Source: Caldalkalibacillus thermarum
GTDB lineage: Bacteria > Bacillota > Bacilli > Caldalkalibacillales > Caldalkalibacillaceae
NCBI RefSeq assembly: GCF_014644735.1
Contig: NZ_BMKZ01000004.1
Location: 1 to 64,000, forward strand
Length of the DNA: 64,000 nucleotides
Reading direction: 5' to 3'
Position numbers and translations under genes: made by a program. This document shows positions 24,325 to 34,127 of this stretch, in pieces (within the stretch, counting starts at the first letter, position 1; each line of letters opens with the position of its first letter). Under the pieces are notes generated by a model, which saw only the letters and a list, made by a program, of their open reading frames with translations, was not told the DNA's origin and searched no databases.

Positions 24325-25497
24325 ATGATTGGTTTTTGGGGAGAAGTGCGCGAGGTAGTGTTTGGGACAGATACTGTTCAACAGGTGCTTGTCTGGCTTG
24401 AATCCAAGCAGCAACTGATCCGTGCCATTTATTACCGTTATGCTGGCCACAGCTTACAGCAGGGAGATCGGGTTCTGATTAATACGTCTGGTATTGACCT
24501 AAAGTTGGGGACAGGAGGATACGGTTTTGTCATGGCCACCGCTCAGGACTGGCTGACTGAACATGGTTCTCCACGGTCTGTATGGCGGGACAAGGATAAG
24601 CAACATGGACAGCGTCCCTGGCCGTATAGCGGACGTATTATGAAGCTTCGCTATTTGCCCAGCCAAATACCGGTGCAAACTGTAGAATGTGAAGAGAGTA
24701 AGGTTCACCCTTTATTTTGTCAACCGTTTACCCTAGGAGGCAGATATGTACTGGTTGGGGAACTGCATAGCATGTTGCCAGTATTGGCTGCTATGATTTA
24801 CCGCTGGCAGCCTGAGCGGAAAATCGTCTACATTATGGATGATCAGGCGGCACTGCACCTCGGCTTAAGCGACCATGTCCGCCGTTTGAAACAACAGCTG
24901 CGGCTGACAACCATCACCTGTGGCCAAGCCGTGGGCGGAGAATTAGAAACCGTTAATTTATACACCGCCTTAGAAGCGGCCGTAAAGGTCGTGAAGGCGG
25001 ATGATATCATTGTGACACAGGGGCCAGGAGTTGTCGGGACACGCACCATCCGAGGGTTTAGCGGCATGCAGCTGGTGCATTGGGTTCACGCTGTCACCAC
25101 TTGCGGAGGCATACCTGTGGTGATTCCCCGTATTCAATGGCGCGACAAGCGCAACCGGCATCAAGGGTTAAGTGAACATACCCGCTATCCTCTTGTAGCG
25201 CACACCTTGGCGAGGGCGCGCATTCCCTATCCCGTCGGAGTGAGCGCCCAGTACGGGGACCAACACATCTCGGACCAGGTGCTTGAAGAACAAATGGACC
25301 AGCTGAAGGCCAAACATGATGTGATTCCTGTACCTGTCCACCATTTTCAAAGGGAATTGGTTGAGGCACTGGAATGGTATGGCACGGTGAGAACCATGGG
25401 GAGGTCATATGCGGATGATCCTGCGTTCTTCGCCGCAATTGGGGCTGTTTTTCATTTTTACCGTAAACACATAGCCCCTGATGGTGGGCAAAGTTAA
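24325..25497 (+). CDS. DUF3866 family protein
   Basis: A 390-residue protein of the DUF3866 family, whose members are commonly next to nudF in Firmicutes, as here. Visible stretches: GDRVLINTSGIDLKLGTGGYG near 50-70, YIMDDQAALHLGLSDHVRRLK, DDIIVTQGPGVVGTRTIRGFSG (a glycine-rich loop that could bind a nucleotide) and VIPRIQWRD. The function is unknown. The ATG has a GGAGAGGGG site upstream. Confidence 0.8.
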   Translation: MIGFWGEVREVVFGTDTVQQVLVWLESKQQLIRAIYYRYAGHSLQQGDRVLINTSGIDLKLGTGGYGFVMATAQDWLTEHGSPRSVWRDKDKQHGQRPWPYSGRIMKLRYLPSQIPVQTVECEESKVHPLFCQPFTLGGRYVLVGELHSMLPVLAAMIYRWQPERKIVYIMDDQAALHLGLSDHVRRLKQQLRLTTITCGQAVGGELETVNLYTALEAAVKVVKADDIIVTQGPGVVGTRTIRGFSGMQLVHWVHAVTTCGGIPVVIPRIQWRDKRNRHQGLSEHTRYPLVAHTLARARIPYPVGVSAQYGDQHISDQVLEEQMDQLKAKHDVIPVPVHHFQRELVEALEWYGTVRTMGRSYADDPAFFAAIGAVFHFYRKHIAPDGGQS

Positions 25498-25594
25498 AAG
25501 TAAAGCTATTGGTGTGGCCACACAGGGCTGATGGCTTTTCATTTTGGCGTTTATTCGCTATGATGACAAGTGATCCTATCACACGGAGGCGTTG

Positions 25595-26152
25595 ATGATG
25601 GCATCATTTTATGAAAAAACCGTACATACCACCCCTATTTTCCAAGGCAGAATCATTTCATTACAAGTCGAACGAGTGGAGCTGCCCAATGGAAAGACCA
25701 GTACCCGGGAAGTGGTCAAACACCCTGGAGCCGTGGCTGTTATGCCTTTTACCAACGACGGAAGAATGGTAGTGGTCAGACAGTTCCGCAAACCCCTTGA
25801 AAAGGAGATTTTTGAGATCCCGGCTGGCAAACTGGAAAAAGGTGAAGATCCTGCTCTGTGTGCGTTAAGGGAATTGGAAGAGGAGACAGGTTATTCAGCC
25901 CAGAACTTGCAATTGGTCACCTCTTTTTATACCTCCCCAGGCTTTGCTGATGAGTTGTTGTACATTTTTGAGGCGACTGATCTGAAACAAGGAAGCGTCC
26001 GCCCCGATGCGGATGAATTTGTGGAGATGCGGCTGATCAGTTTGGAGGAAGGGTTAAAGCTGATGGAAACCAGAGAGATTCACGATGCCAAAACCGTTTT
26101 TGCCCTGATGTACTGGCAAAATAAACGATTGAAAGCCAGGTTGGGTGAGTAA
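25595..26152 (+). CDS. nudF: ADP-ribose pyrophosphatase (Nudix)
   Basis: A Nudix hydrolase of 185 residues. The full box G-x5-E-x7-RE-L-x-EE-x-G-Y is in GKLEKGEDPALCALRELEEE and the two residues after it, near residues 85-107. It hydrolyses ADP-ribose to AMP and ribose-5-phosphate. The gene order DUF3866-nudF-endoQ-spoIIM-fur equals that of many Bacillus. GGAGG at 25585-25589 precedes tandem starts TTG 25592, ATG 25595 and ATG 25598; one of the two ATGs is probably used. Confidence 0.92.
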   Translation: MMASFYEKTVHTTPIFQGRIISLQVERVELPNGKTSTREVVKHPGAVAVMPFTNDGRMVVVRQFRKPLEKEIFEIPAGKLEKGEDPALCALRELEEETGYSAQNLQLVTSFYTSPGFADELLYIFEATDLKQGSVRPDADEFVEMRLISLEEGLKLMETREIHDAKTVFALMYWQNKRLKARLGE

Positions 26153-26155
26153 AGG

Positions 26156-27329
26156 ATGAAGCTACACCATATTTTTGCCGATCTTCATATTCATCTCGGT
26201 CGAACCTGGACATCTAAACCGGTCAAAAATTACGGCTTCTGGCGAGATGACCCTCAGCGCGGTTTTAGAAGAGGCGTCCACCCGCAAAGGCCTTGATATG
26301 ATTGGTGTGATTGATTGCCATGTTCCCGAAGTACTGGCCGAATTAAAGCAGCTTATACGCCAGGGGCGCGCTGTCCAGTTACCTGGGGGAGGCATTCGTT
26401 ACGGCCAGACAACGCTGATACTGGGGACTGAACTGGAGATTTGCGATGAATACTGCCGGGGCCCTGTTCATGTGTTATGCTATTTGCCCACATTGGAGGC
26501 CATGACCCGCTTCAGCCAGTGGATGAGCAGGTATCAAAAAAATATTAACCTCAGCTCCCAACGCAGTTATGTACCCATGCGAAAGTTGCAAAAAGAAGTA
26601 CGGGCGCTGGAAGGCTTGTTTGTGCCTGCCCATGTGTTCACCCCCTATAAAAGCGTCTATGGCAAGGGGGTCGACACTTTTATGAGCGAAGTGATGGATT
26701 TGGACCTGGTGGACGGGGTAGAGTTGGGGCTCAGTTCGGACAGTCACATGGCTGATCAATTACCGGAACTCCATTCATTTACTTTTTTGACGAATTCCGA
26801 TGCCCATTCTTTGTCCAAGATTGGGAGGGAGTATCAGCAATTGAGGGTGGCTGAGGCTGACTTTACGCATTTAAAAATGGCGCTCAGGAGGACAGATAAT
26901 CAAAGGGTGGCAGCCAATTACGGTCTTGATCCCAAACTGGGCAAGTACCATCATGAGGTGAGCGAACGCCTGCGGCAGCTGGCCTCCCGGCAGCGGGAGG
27001 CAGCGCAGCAGGATGTTGCCTGTGTACAGGGCCCGCGCGGCAGGCAAACAAACCGACCCGCCGACCGGCCGCCCTATATTTATCAGGTGCCTCTTGAGTT
27101 TATACCCGGCCTGGGGCCAAGACGCTTGCAGAAACTGATCGAGGTTTTTGGTTCAGAAATGGCTGTGATTCACAATGCCTCGCTGGACAGTCTGAAACAG
27201 TGGGTGCCCGAAGAAGTGGCCGTCATGATTGTTAAGGCCAGAGCAGGACAAGCCACCATCAAGGCCGGAGGCGGGGGGCAGTATGGAAAAGTGTCATATT
27301 CACAGGATGCCTCACATAGGATAGAGTAA
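26156..27329 (+). pseudogene. yqxK: Endonuclease Q (YqxK-like), frameshifted by one extra A
   Basis: The gene begins ATG AAG CTA CAC three bases after the nudF stop and reads MKLHHIFADLHIHLGRTWTS then KPVK, the expected EndoQ start with the PHP metal motif ADLHIH. At the run of five A (26225-26229) the frame is lost; removing one A continues directly as ITASGEMTLSAVLEEAS and on to a normal C terminus at 27329 with IDCHVPEV, FTNSDAHSLSK and a helix-hairpin-helix EFIPGLGPRRLQKLI. Repaired length would be 390 residues. EndoQ cuts DNA 5' of deaminated bases and abasic sites. Either a real frameshift, a slippage site or a sequencing error; the rest of the gene shows no decay. Confidence 0.85.
27293..27322 (+). 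promoter_or_regulatory. SigE-like promoter of spoIIM
   Basis: GTCATATT (27293-27300) matches the SigE -35; 14 bp later CATAGGAT (27315-27322) matches CATANANT except one base. In B. subtilis spoIIM is SigE-dependent. The element lies in the end of the endoQ gene. Confidence 0.5.
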
Positions 27330-27352
27330 ACCGAAGTGAGGAGGCCCCCGGG

Positions 27353-27976
27353 ATGAAGCAAAAAATTGGACAAGTGATATGGAATCATGTGCAAGAACAC
27401 TCCGCATTATATCTGTTTATCACTGTTCTGTTTGTGATGGGTATCATCTTCGGAACACTGACTGTTCAAAGTTTGGGTTATGCCCAGCAGCATGAATTGT
27501 ATACGTATTTCCAACAGTTTTTAGAGCAGTTTGCTAAAGAAAATTTTGTGGATCCCGGTTATGCGTTTTATCAGAATTTCATCCATTACGTGAAATACGT
27601 AGGCATTATCTGGGTCTTGGGCTTATCCATTATCGGTTTGCCTGTCATTTTAATCATGGTTTTTTTAAAAGGCGTTTTTGTTGGTTTTACCGTTGGCTTT
27701 CTGGTTCATCAAATGGGGCTTAAAGGGTTTTTGCTTTCCTTCGTCTCCGTCATTCCTCAAAATATGGTCGTCGTCCCTTTGATTTTGATGATGAGTGTGA
27801 TCAGTATTTCTTTTTCGTTGAAGTTAATGGCCCATCTGTTTAGACAAAACCGAGTCAACAGGGAGCTTAGCCTGGCCAAATACGTTTCTGTGATGGCTTT
27901 GGCCGCTGTTATTCTGGTTGCCGTCGCTCTTTTTCAGACCTATTTCTCTCCCCTGCTCATGAGAGGGCTGCTCTAG
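27353..27976 (+). CDS. spoIIM: Stage II sporulation protein M
   Basis: A 207-residue membrane protein with about five transmembrane segments (LYLFITVLFVMGIIFGTL, VGIIWVLGLSIIGLPVILIM, FVGFTVGFLVHQMGLKGFLL and two later). SpoIIM is the DUF95-type part of the SpoIIDMP machine that thins peptidoglycan and drives engulfment of the forespore. GTGAGGAGGCCCC precedes the ATG by a short gap. It sits between endoQ and fur as in B. subtilis. Confidence 0.92.
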   Translation: MKQKIGQVIWNHVQEHSALYLFITVLFVMGIIFGTLTVQSLGYAQQHELYTYFQQFLEQFAKENFVDPGYAFYQNFIHYVKYVGIIWVLGLSIIGLPVILIMVFLKGVFVGFTVGFLVHQMGLKGFLLSFVSVIPQNMVVVPLILMMSVISISFSLKLMAHLFRQNRVNRELSLAKYVSVMALAAVILVAVALFQTYFSPLLMRGLL

Positions 27977-27999
27977 CCCTGAATCAGATAAGCTCTTAT

Positions 28000-28029
28000 T
28001 TGACGAGAACAGATTCCCTCTTCTATAAT
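28000..28029 (+). promoter_or_regulatory. SigA promoter of fur
   Basis: TTGACG (28000-28005), 18 bp, TATAAT (28024-28029). Confidence 0.75.
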
Positions 28030-28066
28030 AAGGAACAGGATAAGCCTTCTGGGGAGGGGTATCTAC

Positions 28067-28561
28067 GTGGAAGATCGTATTGAGCGCATTAAGCAGCACT
28101 TGCACGCCCATAATTATAAACTGACGCCTCAACGGGAGGCGACGGTCCGCGTTCTACTTGAACATCAAGATGATCATCTCAGTGCAGAAGATGTGTATCT
28201 ATTAGTCAAAGAAAAAGCCCCGGAGATTGGCTTGGCCACTGTGTACCGCACTTTAGAGCTGTTGAATGATCTGAACATCATCCATAAATTAAATTTCGGC
28301 GATGGTGTGGCCCGCTACGAATTCCGGGCAGAAGGGGCGGAGCGTCATCACCATCATTTAATTTGTGTTCAGTGCGGGGCTGTGGATGAAATTATGGAAG
28401 ATCTTCTCAAAAATGTAGAACATAAGGTGGAAAAAGATTTTAACTTTAAAATTCTTGATCATCGCTTGATCTTCCATGGTATATGCCACCGCTGTCAGGA
28501 ACAAGAGGACAATCAACCGCTCCCAGAGGCAAAACAAGCTGAAACCAACACAAACCGTTAA
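28067..28561 (+). CDS. fur: Ferric uptake regulator Fur
   Basis: A 164-residue Fur-family repressor. Winged helix at residues 10-80 (KLTPQREATVRVLLEHQ, AEDVYLLVKEKAPEIGLATVYRTLELL). The dimer domain has the metal-binding HHHHLICVQCG and the second CxxC, HGICHRCQ, for structural zinc. Genomic place (before yqzK-xerD) identifies it as Fur itself rather than PerR or Zur. It starts at GTG with GGGGAGGGG seven bases upstream. The C-terminal tail beyond the second CxxC is long, polar and Gln/Asn rich. A Fur box is present at 225-239. Confidence 0.92.
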   Translation: MEDRIERIKQHLHAHNYKLTPQREATVRVLLEHQDDHLSAEDVYLLVKEKAPEIGLATVYRTLELLNDLNIIHKLNFGDGVARYEFRAEGAERHHHHLICVQCGAVDEIMEDLLKNVEHKVEKDFNFKILDHRLIFHGICHRCQEQEDNQPLPEAKQAETNTNR

Positions 28562-28585
28562 TATGACCGGATAAGCACGCGTGAT

Positions 28586-28616
28586 AAAGGCTAAGGGGAA
28601 GTCCATAGCCTTTTTT
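28586..28616 (+). terminator. Terminator of fur
   Basis: AAAGGCTA (28586-28593) pairs with TAGCCTTT (28606-28613), followed by TTTTAT. Confidence 0.8.
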
Positions 28617-28699
28617 ATCTTTAGTTTATGGGGTATTTTTTTATGTCCATTTTTATCGTGATGCCAGATAGAAACCGGCTCTTTATTTGTATGAATGAT

Positions 28700-28733
28700 G
28701 CCTCCTGTTCACATCCTACTTGTGAAGGGAGGC
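28700..28733 (+). promoter_or_regulatory. Hairpin that encloses the ald ribosome binding site
   Basis: GCCTCC (28700-28705) pairs with GGAGGC (28728-28733) and, after a 2x1 internal loop, TTCACA (28708-28713) pairs with TGTGAA (28721-28726) around a seven-base loop. The whole GGGAGG site of ald is in the stem and the ATG begins five bases later. There is no T-run, so it is not a terminator. It should reduce translation unless opened by a factor, an alternative fold or heat. Confidence 0.6.
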
Positions 28734-28737
28734 TTGG

Positions 28738-29871
28738 ATGATGATTATCGGTGTGCCCAAAGAGATTAAAAATAATGAAAATCGTGTGGCTTTATCTCCT
28801 GCCGGTGTACAAGTGCTGGTGACGGCAGGACATCAGGTTGTGATGGAAACTGATGCCGGCCTGGGCAGCGGTTTTACCAATGAACAATATCAACAGGCTG
28901 GTGCTCAGATTCTACATACGGCTCAAGATGTATGGCATACGGCTGATATGGTGATGAAGGTGAAAGAGCCCTTGCCTGAAGAATATGCCTTTTTCCGGCC
29001 TGGTTTGATATTGTTTACCTATTTGCATCTGGCAGCAGAAGAAAAACTGACGAAAGCGTTGCTGGACAACAAGGTCACCGCCATTGCCTATGAGACCATT
29101 CAGCTCGCTGATGGATCTCTGCCTTTGCTGACACCGATGTCAGAAGTGGCCGGCCGAATGGCCGTGCAGGTTGGCACTCAGTTCTTGGAAAAACCCCGAG
29201 GCGGAAAAGGTATCCTGATTGGAGGTGTACCCGGGCTCAGTCCGGGGCGTGTCGTGATTATTGGCGGGGGTGTTGTGGGAACAAACGCAGCAAAGATGGC
29301 CATGGGCCTTGGAGCGCAAGTGACCATTCTTGATATCAATCCTGACCGCCTGCGGGAATTGGATGATTTGTACGGCGGACGCTTGGTCACATTAGTGTCC
29401 AACAGCTACAACATTGAGATAGCCGTGAGAGGGGCTGACCTGCTGATTGGAGCCGTCCTTATTCCGGGAGCCCGGGCACCCAAACTGGTCAGCGAAGAGA
29501 TGGTCAAACAGATGGCGTCCGGTTCTGTCATTGTGGATGTAGCCATTGATCAGGGGGGTTCCATCGAAACCATTGACCGGGTGACGACCCACAGTCATCC
29601 CACTTTTGTCAAACATGGTGTGGTTCATTATGCTGTGGCCAATATGCCGGGGGCAGTGCCCAGAACCTCAACCCTTGCCCTGGCAAATGTGACGGTTCCC
29701 TATGCCCTTAAGATCGCCAATCTGGGTGTGGCAAACGCGCTACAAGAAGACTCTGCTTTGGCCTTGGGAGTTAATACAATCGATGGCCTCCTGACCTATA
29801 AAGCAGTGGCTGAGGCCCATCAGTTGCCGTATACACCGCTGGACCAAGTACCGGGTACGGAGTCATGGTAA
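28738..29871 (+). CDS. ald: Alanine dehydrogenase
   Basis: A 377-residue NAD-dependent alanine dehydrogenase, nearly the standard length: [22 protein letters not shown] (substrate-binding Arg15 region), [11 protein letters not shown] (Lys and Glu of the active site), [14 protein letters not shown], Rossmann motif [20 protein letters not shown], and [12 protein letters not shown]. It interconverts alanine and pyruvate plus ammonia, and supplies carbon in sporulation of B. subtilis. Two ATGs, 28738 and 28741, are possible; the family start [10 protein letters not shown] favours the second. It is inserted between fur and yqzK, which are closer together in B. subtilis. Confidence 0.95.
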   Translation: MMIIGVPKEIKNNENRVALSPAGVQVLVTAGHQVVMETDAGLGSGFTNEQYQQAGAQILHTAQDVWHTADMVMKVKEPLPEEYAFFRPGLILFTYLHLAAEEKLTKALLDNKVTAIAYETIQLADGSLPLLTPMSEVAGRMAVQVGTQFLEKPRGGKGILIGGVPGLSPGRVVIIGGGVVGTNAAKMAMGLGAQVTILDINPDRLRELDDLYGGRLVTLVSNSYNIEIAVRGADLLIGAVLIPGARAPKLVSEEMVKQMASGSVIVDVAIDQGGSIETIDRVTTHSHPTFVKHGVVHYAVANMPGAVPRTSTLALANVTVPYALKIANLGVANALQEDSALALGVNTIDGLLTYKAVAEAHQLPYTPLDQVPGTESW

Positions 29872-29968
29872 ACTGGAGGGGGTTATAGGGTGATTGCCCT
29901 CTCTCTTTTTCTATGCCCAGGTATGAAAGCAGGGAGGTGTGGCATACCCTTTACTAGGAGGGATGTCC

Positions 29969-30208
29969 ATGCCAGGTTCCTTGAGCCGTTTAATGGATGT
30001 GATCAAGATTATTACTGTTTTTGTTGCGCTCACCCTTTTTTTTTATGTGATGATCGTGTGGGTGGCCGATGCCCTTGAAGAGCACAGTGAAGAAGACAGG
30101 CCGAAGGGACGGGCGGTAAAGGTGTTTAATCCCCAGCGGGAGGGATCATTGGAAACCATTCACGACGTGAAAGACCGGTTGATGTTTTTCTATTGGTTTG
30201 GCGAATAA
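29969..30208 (+). CDS. yqzK: YqzK-like small membrane protein (DUF4227)
   Basis: A 79-residue protein with one N-terminal membrane helix ([21 protein letters not shown]) and a soluble part with [33 protein letters not shown]; the RAVKVF and RLxxFYxxGE elements are characteristic of DUF4227/YqzK, which lies between fur and xerD in Bacillus. The start at 29969 is six bases from AGGAGGG; the longer frame begins upstream of this site. Function unknown. Confidence 0.85.
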   Translation: MPGSLSRLMDVIKIITVFVALTLFFYVMIVWVADALEEHSEEDRPKGRAVKVFNPQREGSLETIHDVKDRLMFFYWFGE

Positions 30209-30333
30209 GTGATGCCGCCCAAGCGGGCAAAGCATATATAACTAAAATCGCTCACCATCGGAAGGAATCAAGGGTTTTGGTGTCGAAGTTTTATCAACCG
30301 GAGGAGACTGGAAGTAAAAGGAGCAGGGGAGCG

Positions 30334-31221
30334 ATGAGAGCGGAATTGGACGCATTTTTACACTATTTACGGGTTGAAAAAGGCCTGTCCGCCAATACGA
30401 TCAACTCTTATCGGCGGGATTTAGAGCGTTTTTTTTCGTCTTTAAACAAACAGCAGTGTGTCTCACTCGAAGATGTTAATCGGGAGCATATTTTGGCATT
30501 TTTGCTTGAGTTGCGCAAAGAACATAAGGCAGATGCCACCGTTAACCGTCACCTCTCCGCCATCCGGACTTTTTTCCGCTTTTTACTTCACGATGGAAAA
30601 TGTGCCCATGATCCTTCTGCCCATATTGAAACACCCAAGCTGGAAAAGAAATTGCCCCAAGTGCTTTCTGTCAGTGAAGTGGAGCGCTTGTTGCAGGCAC
30701 CTTCCACTACGACTCCCTTCGGTCAGCGGGACCAGGCCATGCTGGAAGTGCTATATGCCACGGGCATCCGGGTCAGCGAACTGATCTCCTTGCGCCTGGA
30801 TGATGTCCATTTGCAAATGGGATTTATCAAGTGCATGGGCAAAGGATCAAAAGAAAGAATTATCCCTCTGGGCCAGATGGCCATTGACGCCTTATCTCAG
30901 TATATTAACAACGGGCGAAAAAAATTGGATAAGACCAGGCGGCAAAAAGTCCTCTTTCTTAACCATCATGGCAGACCGTTAACCAGACAGGGGTTTTGGA
31001 AAATCATCAAAAAATATGCTGCCAAAGCAGGAATCAAGAAAGAGATTACGCCCCATACCCTGCGCCATTCTTTTGCCACCCATCTTTTAGAAAACGGGGC
31101 GGATCTCAGGGCTGTGCAAGAAATGCTGGGTCATGCGGATATTTCCACCACCCAAATCTATACCCATGTAACTAAAGTGCGGTTAAAGGATATCTATTCA
31201 CGGGCACATCCCCGTGCTTAG
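30334..31221 (+). CDS. xerD: Site-specific tyrosine recombinase XerD
   Basis: A 295-residue recombinase. N-terminal SAM-like core-binding domain ([21 protein letters not shown]), then the catalytic domain with Arg in [12 protein letters not shown], His-x-x-Arg in [12 protein letters not shown], a second His in [12 protein letters not shown] and the nucleophilic Tyr in that same segment. With XerC it resolves chromosome dimers at dif. The start at 30334 follows AAAAGGAG ten bases upstream and yields the usual XerD N terminus. Confidence 0.94.
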   Translation: MRAELDAFLHYLRVEKGLSANTINSYRRDLERFFSSLNKQQCVSLEDVNREHILAFLLELRKEHKADATVNRHLSAIRTFFRFLLHDGKCAHDPSAHIETPKLEKKLPQVLSVSEVERLLQAPSTTTPFGQRDQAMLEVLYATGIRVSELISLRLDDVHLQMGFIKCMGKGSKERIIPLGQMAIDALSQYINNGRKKLDKTRRQKVLFLNHHGRPLTRQGFWKIIKKYAAKAGIKKEITPHTLRHSFATHLLENGADLRAVQEMLGHADISTTQIYTHVTKVRLKDIYSRAHPRA

Positions 31222-31258
31222 TACGAAGGGCTAAGGAAAACAAAGGAGGCCAGATATC

Positions 31259-32461
31259 GTGTCTCAAGCATTTAAACGCATCTTCCTTATCGTTATGGAC
31301 AGCGTAGGAATTGGCGCGATGCCCGATGCAGACCAGTTCGGCGACAAAGGGGCCCACACGCTGGGACACATTGCCGAGCACCGGGGTGGTTTAAACATGC
31401 CCCACATGCAAAAATTGGGGTTGGGCAACATTGAGCCGGTTAAAGGTATTCCGCCCGTGGAAAAACCTCTTGCTGCCTATGGCCGCATGCAGGAAGCGTC
31501 GGCTGGAAAAGATACCATGACGGGACATTGGGAAATCATGGGACTTCGGGTTGAGGTGCCTTTCCGTACCTTTACCGAAACCGGATTTCCTGCTGAGTTG
31601 ATCCGTGAATTTGAAAGACGGGTCGGCCGTAAAGTGATTGGCAACAAAGCGGCTTCAGGTACTGAAATTATTAAAGAATTGGGCGAGGAACATATGCGCA
31701 CGGGCCACTTGATTGTGTACACTTCGGCCGACAGTGTTTTCCAGATCGCCGCCCATGAAGAGGTTGTGCCTTTGGAGGAGTTGTACCAGATTTGTGAAGT
31801 GGCCCGGGAACTGACGAAAGACGAGCCCTATATGCTGGGCCGGGTGATTGCACGTCCTTTTATCGGCGAACCAGGTGCTTTCCAGCGGACAGCTAACCGC
31901 CGCGATTATGCCTTAAAGCCATTCGGCCCCACCGTAATGAACTATTTGCAAGAGGCGGGGTATGATGTCATCGCCCTGGGCAAGATCAGCGACATTTACG
32001 ACAATGAAGGTGTGACCAAGGCCATTAAGACCAAATCGAACATGGATGGGATGGATCAATTATTGTCCACCCAGATGGAAGATTTTCAGGGCATCAGCTT
32101 TCTTAATCTGGTTGATTTTGATGCGCTCTATGGCCATCGCCGGGACCCTGAAGGGTACGGCCAAGCCCTGGAAGCATTTGATGCCCGGCTTCCGGAAGTT
32201 ATGGAGAGGCTGAAGGAGAGCGATCTGTTGATCATTACTGCTGACCATGGTAATGATCCCACCCACCATGGCACAGACCATACCCGGGAATATGTGCCGT
32301 TGTTGTGTTACTCCCCTTCTTTTGAGCAAGGTACAAATCTTGGTTTGCGCGAGACTTTTGCAGACGTAGGGGCCACCATAGCTGATAATTTCAAAGTTCG
32401 TCAACCGGAACACGGCACCAGTTTTTTAGATGATTTACTTCATCTCAGGAGGGAAATTTAA
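31259..32461 (+). CDS. deoB: Phosphopentomutase DeoB
   Basis: A 400-residue alkaline-phosphatase-superfamily mutase that interconverts ribose/deoxyribose 1-phosphate and 5-phosphate. Metal and phosphoryl motifs: [14 protein letters not shown] at the N terminus, [10 protein letters not shown] with the phosphorylated Thr, and [21 protein letters not shown] near 320-340. It starts at GTG after AAAGGAGG. First gene of a four-gene nucleoside salvage operon with two purine and one pyrimidine nucleoside phosphorylases. Confidence 0.95.
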   Translation: MSQAFKRIFLIVMDSVGIGAMPDADQFGDKGAHTLGHIAEHRGGLNMPHMQKLGLGNIEPVKGIPPVEKPLAAYGRMQEASAGKDTMTGHWEIMGLRVEVPFRTFTETGFPAELIREFERRVGRKVIGNKAASGTEIIKELGEEHMRTGHLIVYTSADSVFQIAAHEEVVPLEELYQICEVARELTKDEPYMLGRVIARPFIGEPGAFQRTANRRDYALKPFGPTVMNYLQEAGYDVIALGKISDIYDNEGVTKAIKTKSNMDGMDQLLSTQMEDFQGISFLNLVDFDALYGHRRDPEGYGQALEAFDARLPEVMERLKESDLLIITADHGNDPTHHGTDHTREYVPLLCYSPSFEQGTNLGLRETFADVGATIADNFKVRQPEHGTSFLDDLLHLRREI

Positions 32462-32464
32462 AAA

Positions 32465-33277
32465 ATGAGGGAAACGTATAGCCAAGCAGCTGATTATTTG
32501 CGGGACAAACTGAATGTCAAACCTGATATTGGTTTGATCCTGGGCTCAGGATTGGGCGTTTTGGCCGATGAAATTGAAAACCCGGTCAAGATCCCCTACA
32601 GGGAAATCCCTGGCTTTCCTGAATCGACGGTGGCCGGCCATGCCGGGCAATTGGTGTCCGGGGTGCTTGAGGGACGTCCTGTCATAGCCATGCAAGGCCG
32701 TTTTCACTTTTACGAAGGTTATGATTTGCAGCTGGTCACTATGCCGGTGAGAGCGATGAAGAAGCTGGGGGTCTCCAAACTGGTGGTGACCAATGCGGCG
32801 GGAGGCATCAACCCTGACTTTTCTCCGGGGGATTTAATGTTGATTGAGAGCCATATCAATTTCATGTTCCAGAATCCCTTGATCGGACCTAACGACGATG
32901 AACTGGGTCCCCGCTTTCCAGATATGTCTCAGGCCTATACGCCACAACTGCGCGAGAAAGCGGAAAAAGTGGCCAATGAATTGGGGATTCCTTTACAAAA
33001 GGGCGTTTATGTAGGGGTGACAGGTCCCAGTTATGAAACGCCGGCTGAAATCCGCATGTTTCGCAAAATGGGAGCTGATGCGGTGGGCATGTCCACCGTG
33101 CCTGAGGTGATCGTGGCCGCTCACTGCGGTATGGAAGTGCTGGGGATTTCCTGCATTTCCAATATGGCTGCGGGTATTTTGGACCAGCCTTTGTCCCATG
33201 AAGAAGTGATGGAAACAGCCGAACGGGTCAAACAAACCTTTTTAACCCTGGTGAAAGGCATTGTTAAACAACTTTAA
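32465..33277 (+). CDS. punA: Purine nucleoside phosphorylase, 6-oxopurine type
   Basis: A 270-residue trimeric-type purine nucleoside phosphorylase. Phosphate loop GSGLG, then GHAGQLV, QGRFHFYEGY and VTNAAGG are all present. The residues that read the base match the guanosine/inosine enzymes: Glu191 in GPSYETPAE (human Glu201) and Asn233 in ISNMAAG (human Asn243). AGGAGGG precedes the ATG, three bases after the deoB stop. Equivalent to PupG of B. subtilis by place. Confidence 0.92.
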   Translation: MRETYSQAADYLRDKLNVKPDIGLILGSGLGVLADEIENPVKIPYREIPGFPESTVAGHAGQLVSGVLEGRPVIAMQGRFHFYEGYDLQLVTMPVRAMKKLGVSKLVVTNAAGGINPDFSPGDLMLIESHINFMFQNPLIGPNDDELGPRFPDMSQAYTPQLREKAEKVANELGIPLQKGVYVGVTGPSYETPAEIRMFRKMGADAVGMSTVPEVIVAAHCGMEVLGISCISNMAAGILDQPLSHEEVMETAERVKQTFLTLVKGIVKQL

Positions 33278-33299
33278 ATTTTGTGCTGGAGGGATTAAG

Positions 33300-34127
33300 A
33301 TGGGTCGTTTAACCAAAATCAAAGAAGCAGCTCAATATATCAAGGGTAAAGGGGCTCAAAAACCTGAAATTGGCTTGATCTTAGGCTCCGGTTTGGGAGA
33401 TCTGGCTGAAGAAATCGAAGAAGCAGTACATATTGATTATGGCGATATCCCTTACTTTCCTGTTTCTACGGTAGCTGGCCACGCTGGAAGGCTGGTGATT
33501 GGCCGTTTGCAGGGGAGAACCGTGGTGGCTATGCAGGGGCGCTTTCACTATTATGAAGGATATAGCATGCAGGAAGTGGTTTTTCCTGTCTATGTTATGA
33601 AGCAGCTTGGCGTTCAGCTCCTGGTCGTGACCAACGCTTGCGGGGGGATGAACCGCGCCTATCAACCCGGCGATTTGATGATTATTACCGATCACATTAA
33701 TTTTACAGGGAACAACCCCCTGATAGGCCCTAACGAGGAAGAACTGGGTCCCCGCTTTCCGGATATGTCCCGCGCTTACACCCCTGAACTGGTACAATTT
33801 GTGGAAGAGACGGCCCAAAAGTTGGGCATCAAAGTACAAAAGGGTGTTTATGTTGGCATTAGCGGCCCTAACTATATGACCCCAGCTGAATTAACCATGC
33901 TGGCCAACTTAGGTGGCGATGCGGTGGGGATGTCTACCGTGCCGGAAGTGATCGCCGCCAGTCATACCGGATTAAAGGTCATAGGTATTTCCTGTGTAAC
34001 CGATATGGCCATCGGCAGTGAACTGGAACCGCTCACCCATGAGCAGGTGGTGGAAGTGGCTAACAGAACCAAACCCAAATTTATCTCTTTGGTTAAAGAG
34101 ATTGTAGGCACGGTGAAGCTGTCATGA
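33300..34127 (+). CDS. Second purine nucleoside phosphorylase, altered base pocket
   Basis: A 275-residue paralogue of the preceding gene, with the same phosphate loop (GSGLGDL), [19 protein letters not shown] and [13 protein letters not shown]. At the base-recognition positions Glu becomes Met193 (GPNYMTPAE) and Asn becomes Asp235 (CVTDMAIGS). An Asp at the Asn243 position is the change associated with 6-aminopurine preference in trimeric enzymes, so adenosine or a related nucleoside is a likely substrate. GGAGGG precedes the ATG at 33300; the longer frame overlaps the first copy. The stop overlaps pdp. Confidence 0.88.
   Translation: MGRLTKIKEAAQYIKGKGAQKPEIGLILGSGLGDLAEEIEEAVHIDYGDIPYFPVSTVAGHAGRLVIGRLQGRTVVAMQGRFHYYEGYSMQEVVFPVYVMKQLGVQLLVVTNACGGMNRAYQPGDLMIITDHINFTGNNPLIGPNEEELGPRFPDMSRAYTPELVQFVEETAQKLGIKVQKGVYVGISGPNYMTPAELTMLANLGGDAVGMSTVPEVIAASHTGLKVIGISCVTDMAIGSELEPLTHEQVVEVANRTKPKFISLVKEIVGTVKLS

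Noticed and set aside
27963-27979. AGGGCT/AGCCCT hairpin at the end of spoIIM as a terminator
   Set aside because: Only six pairs and no T-run follows.
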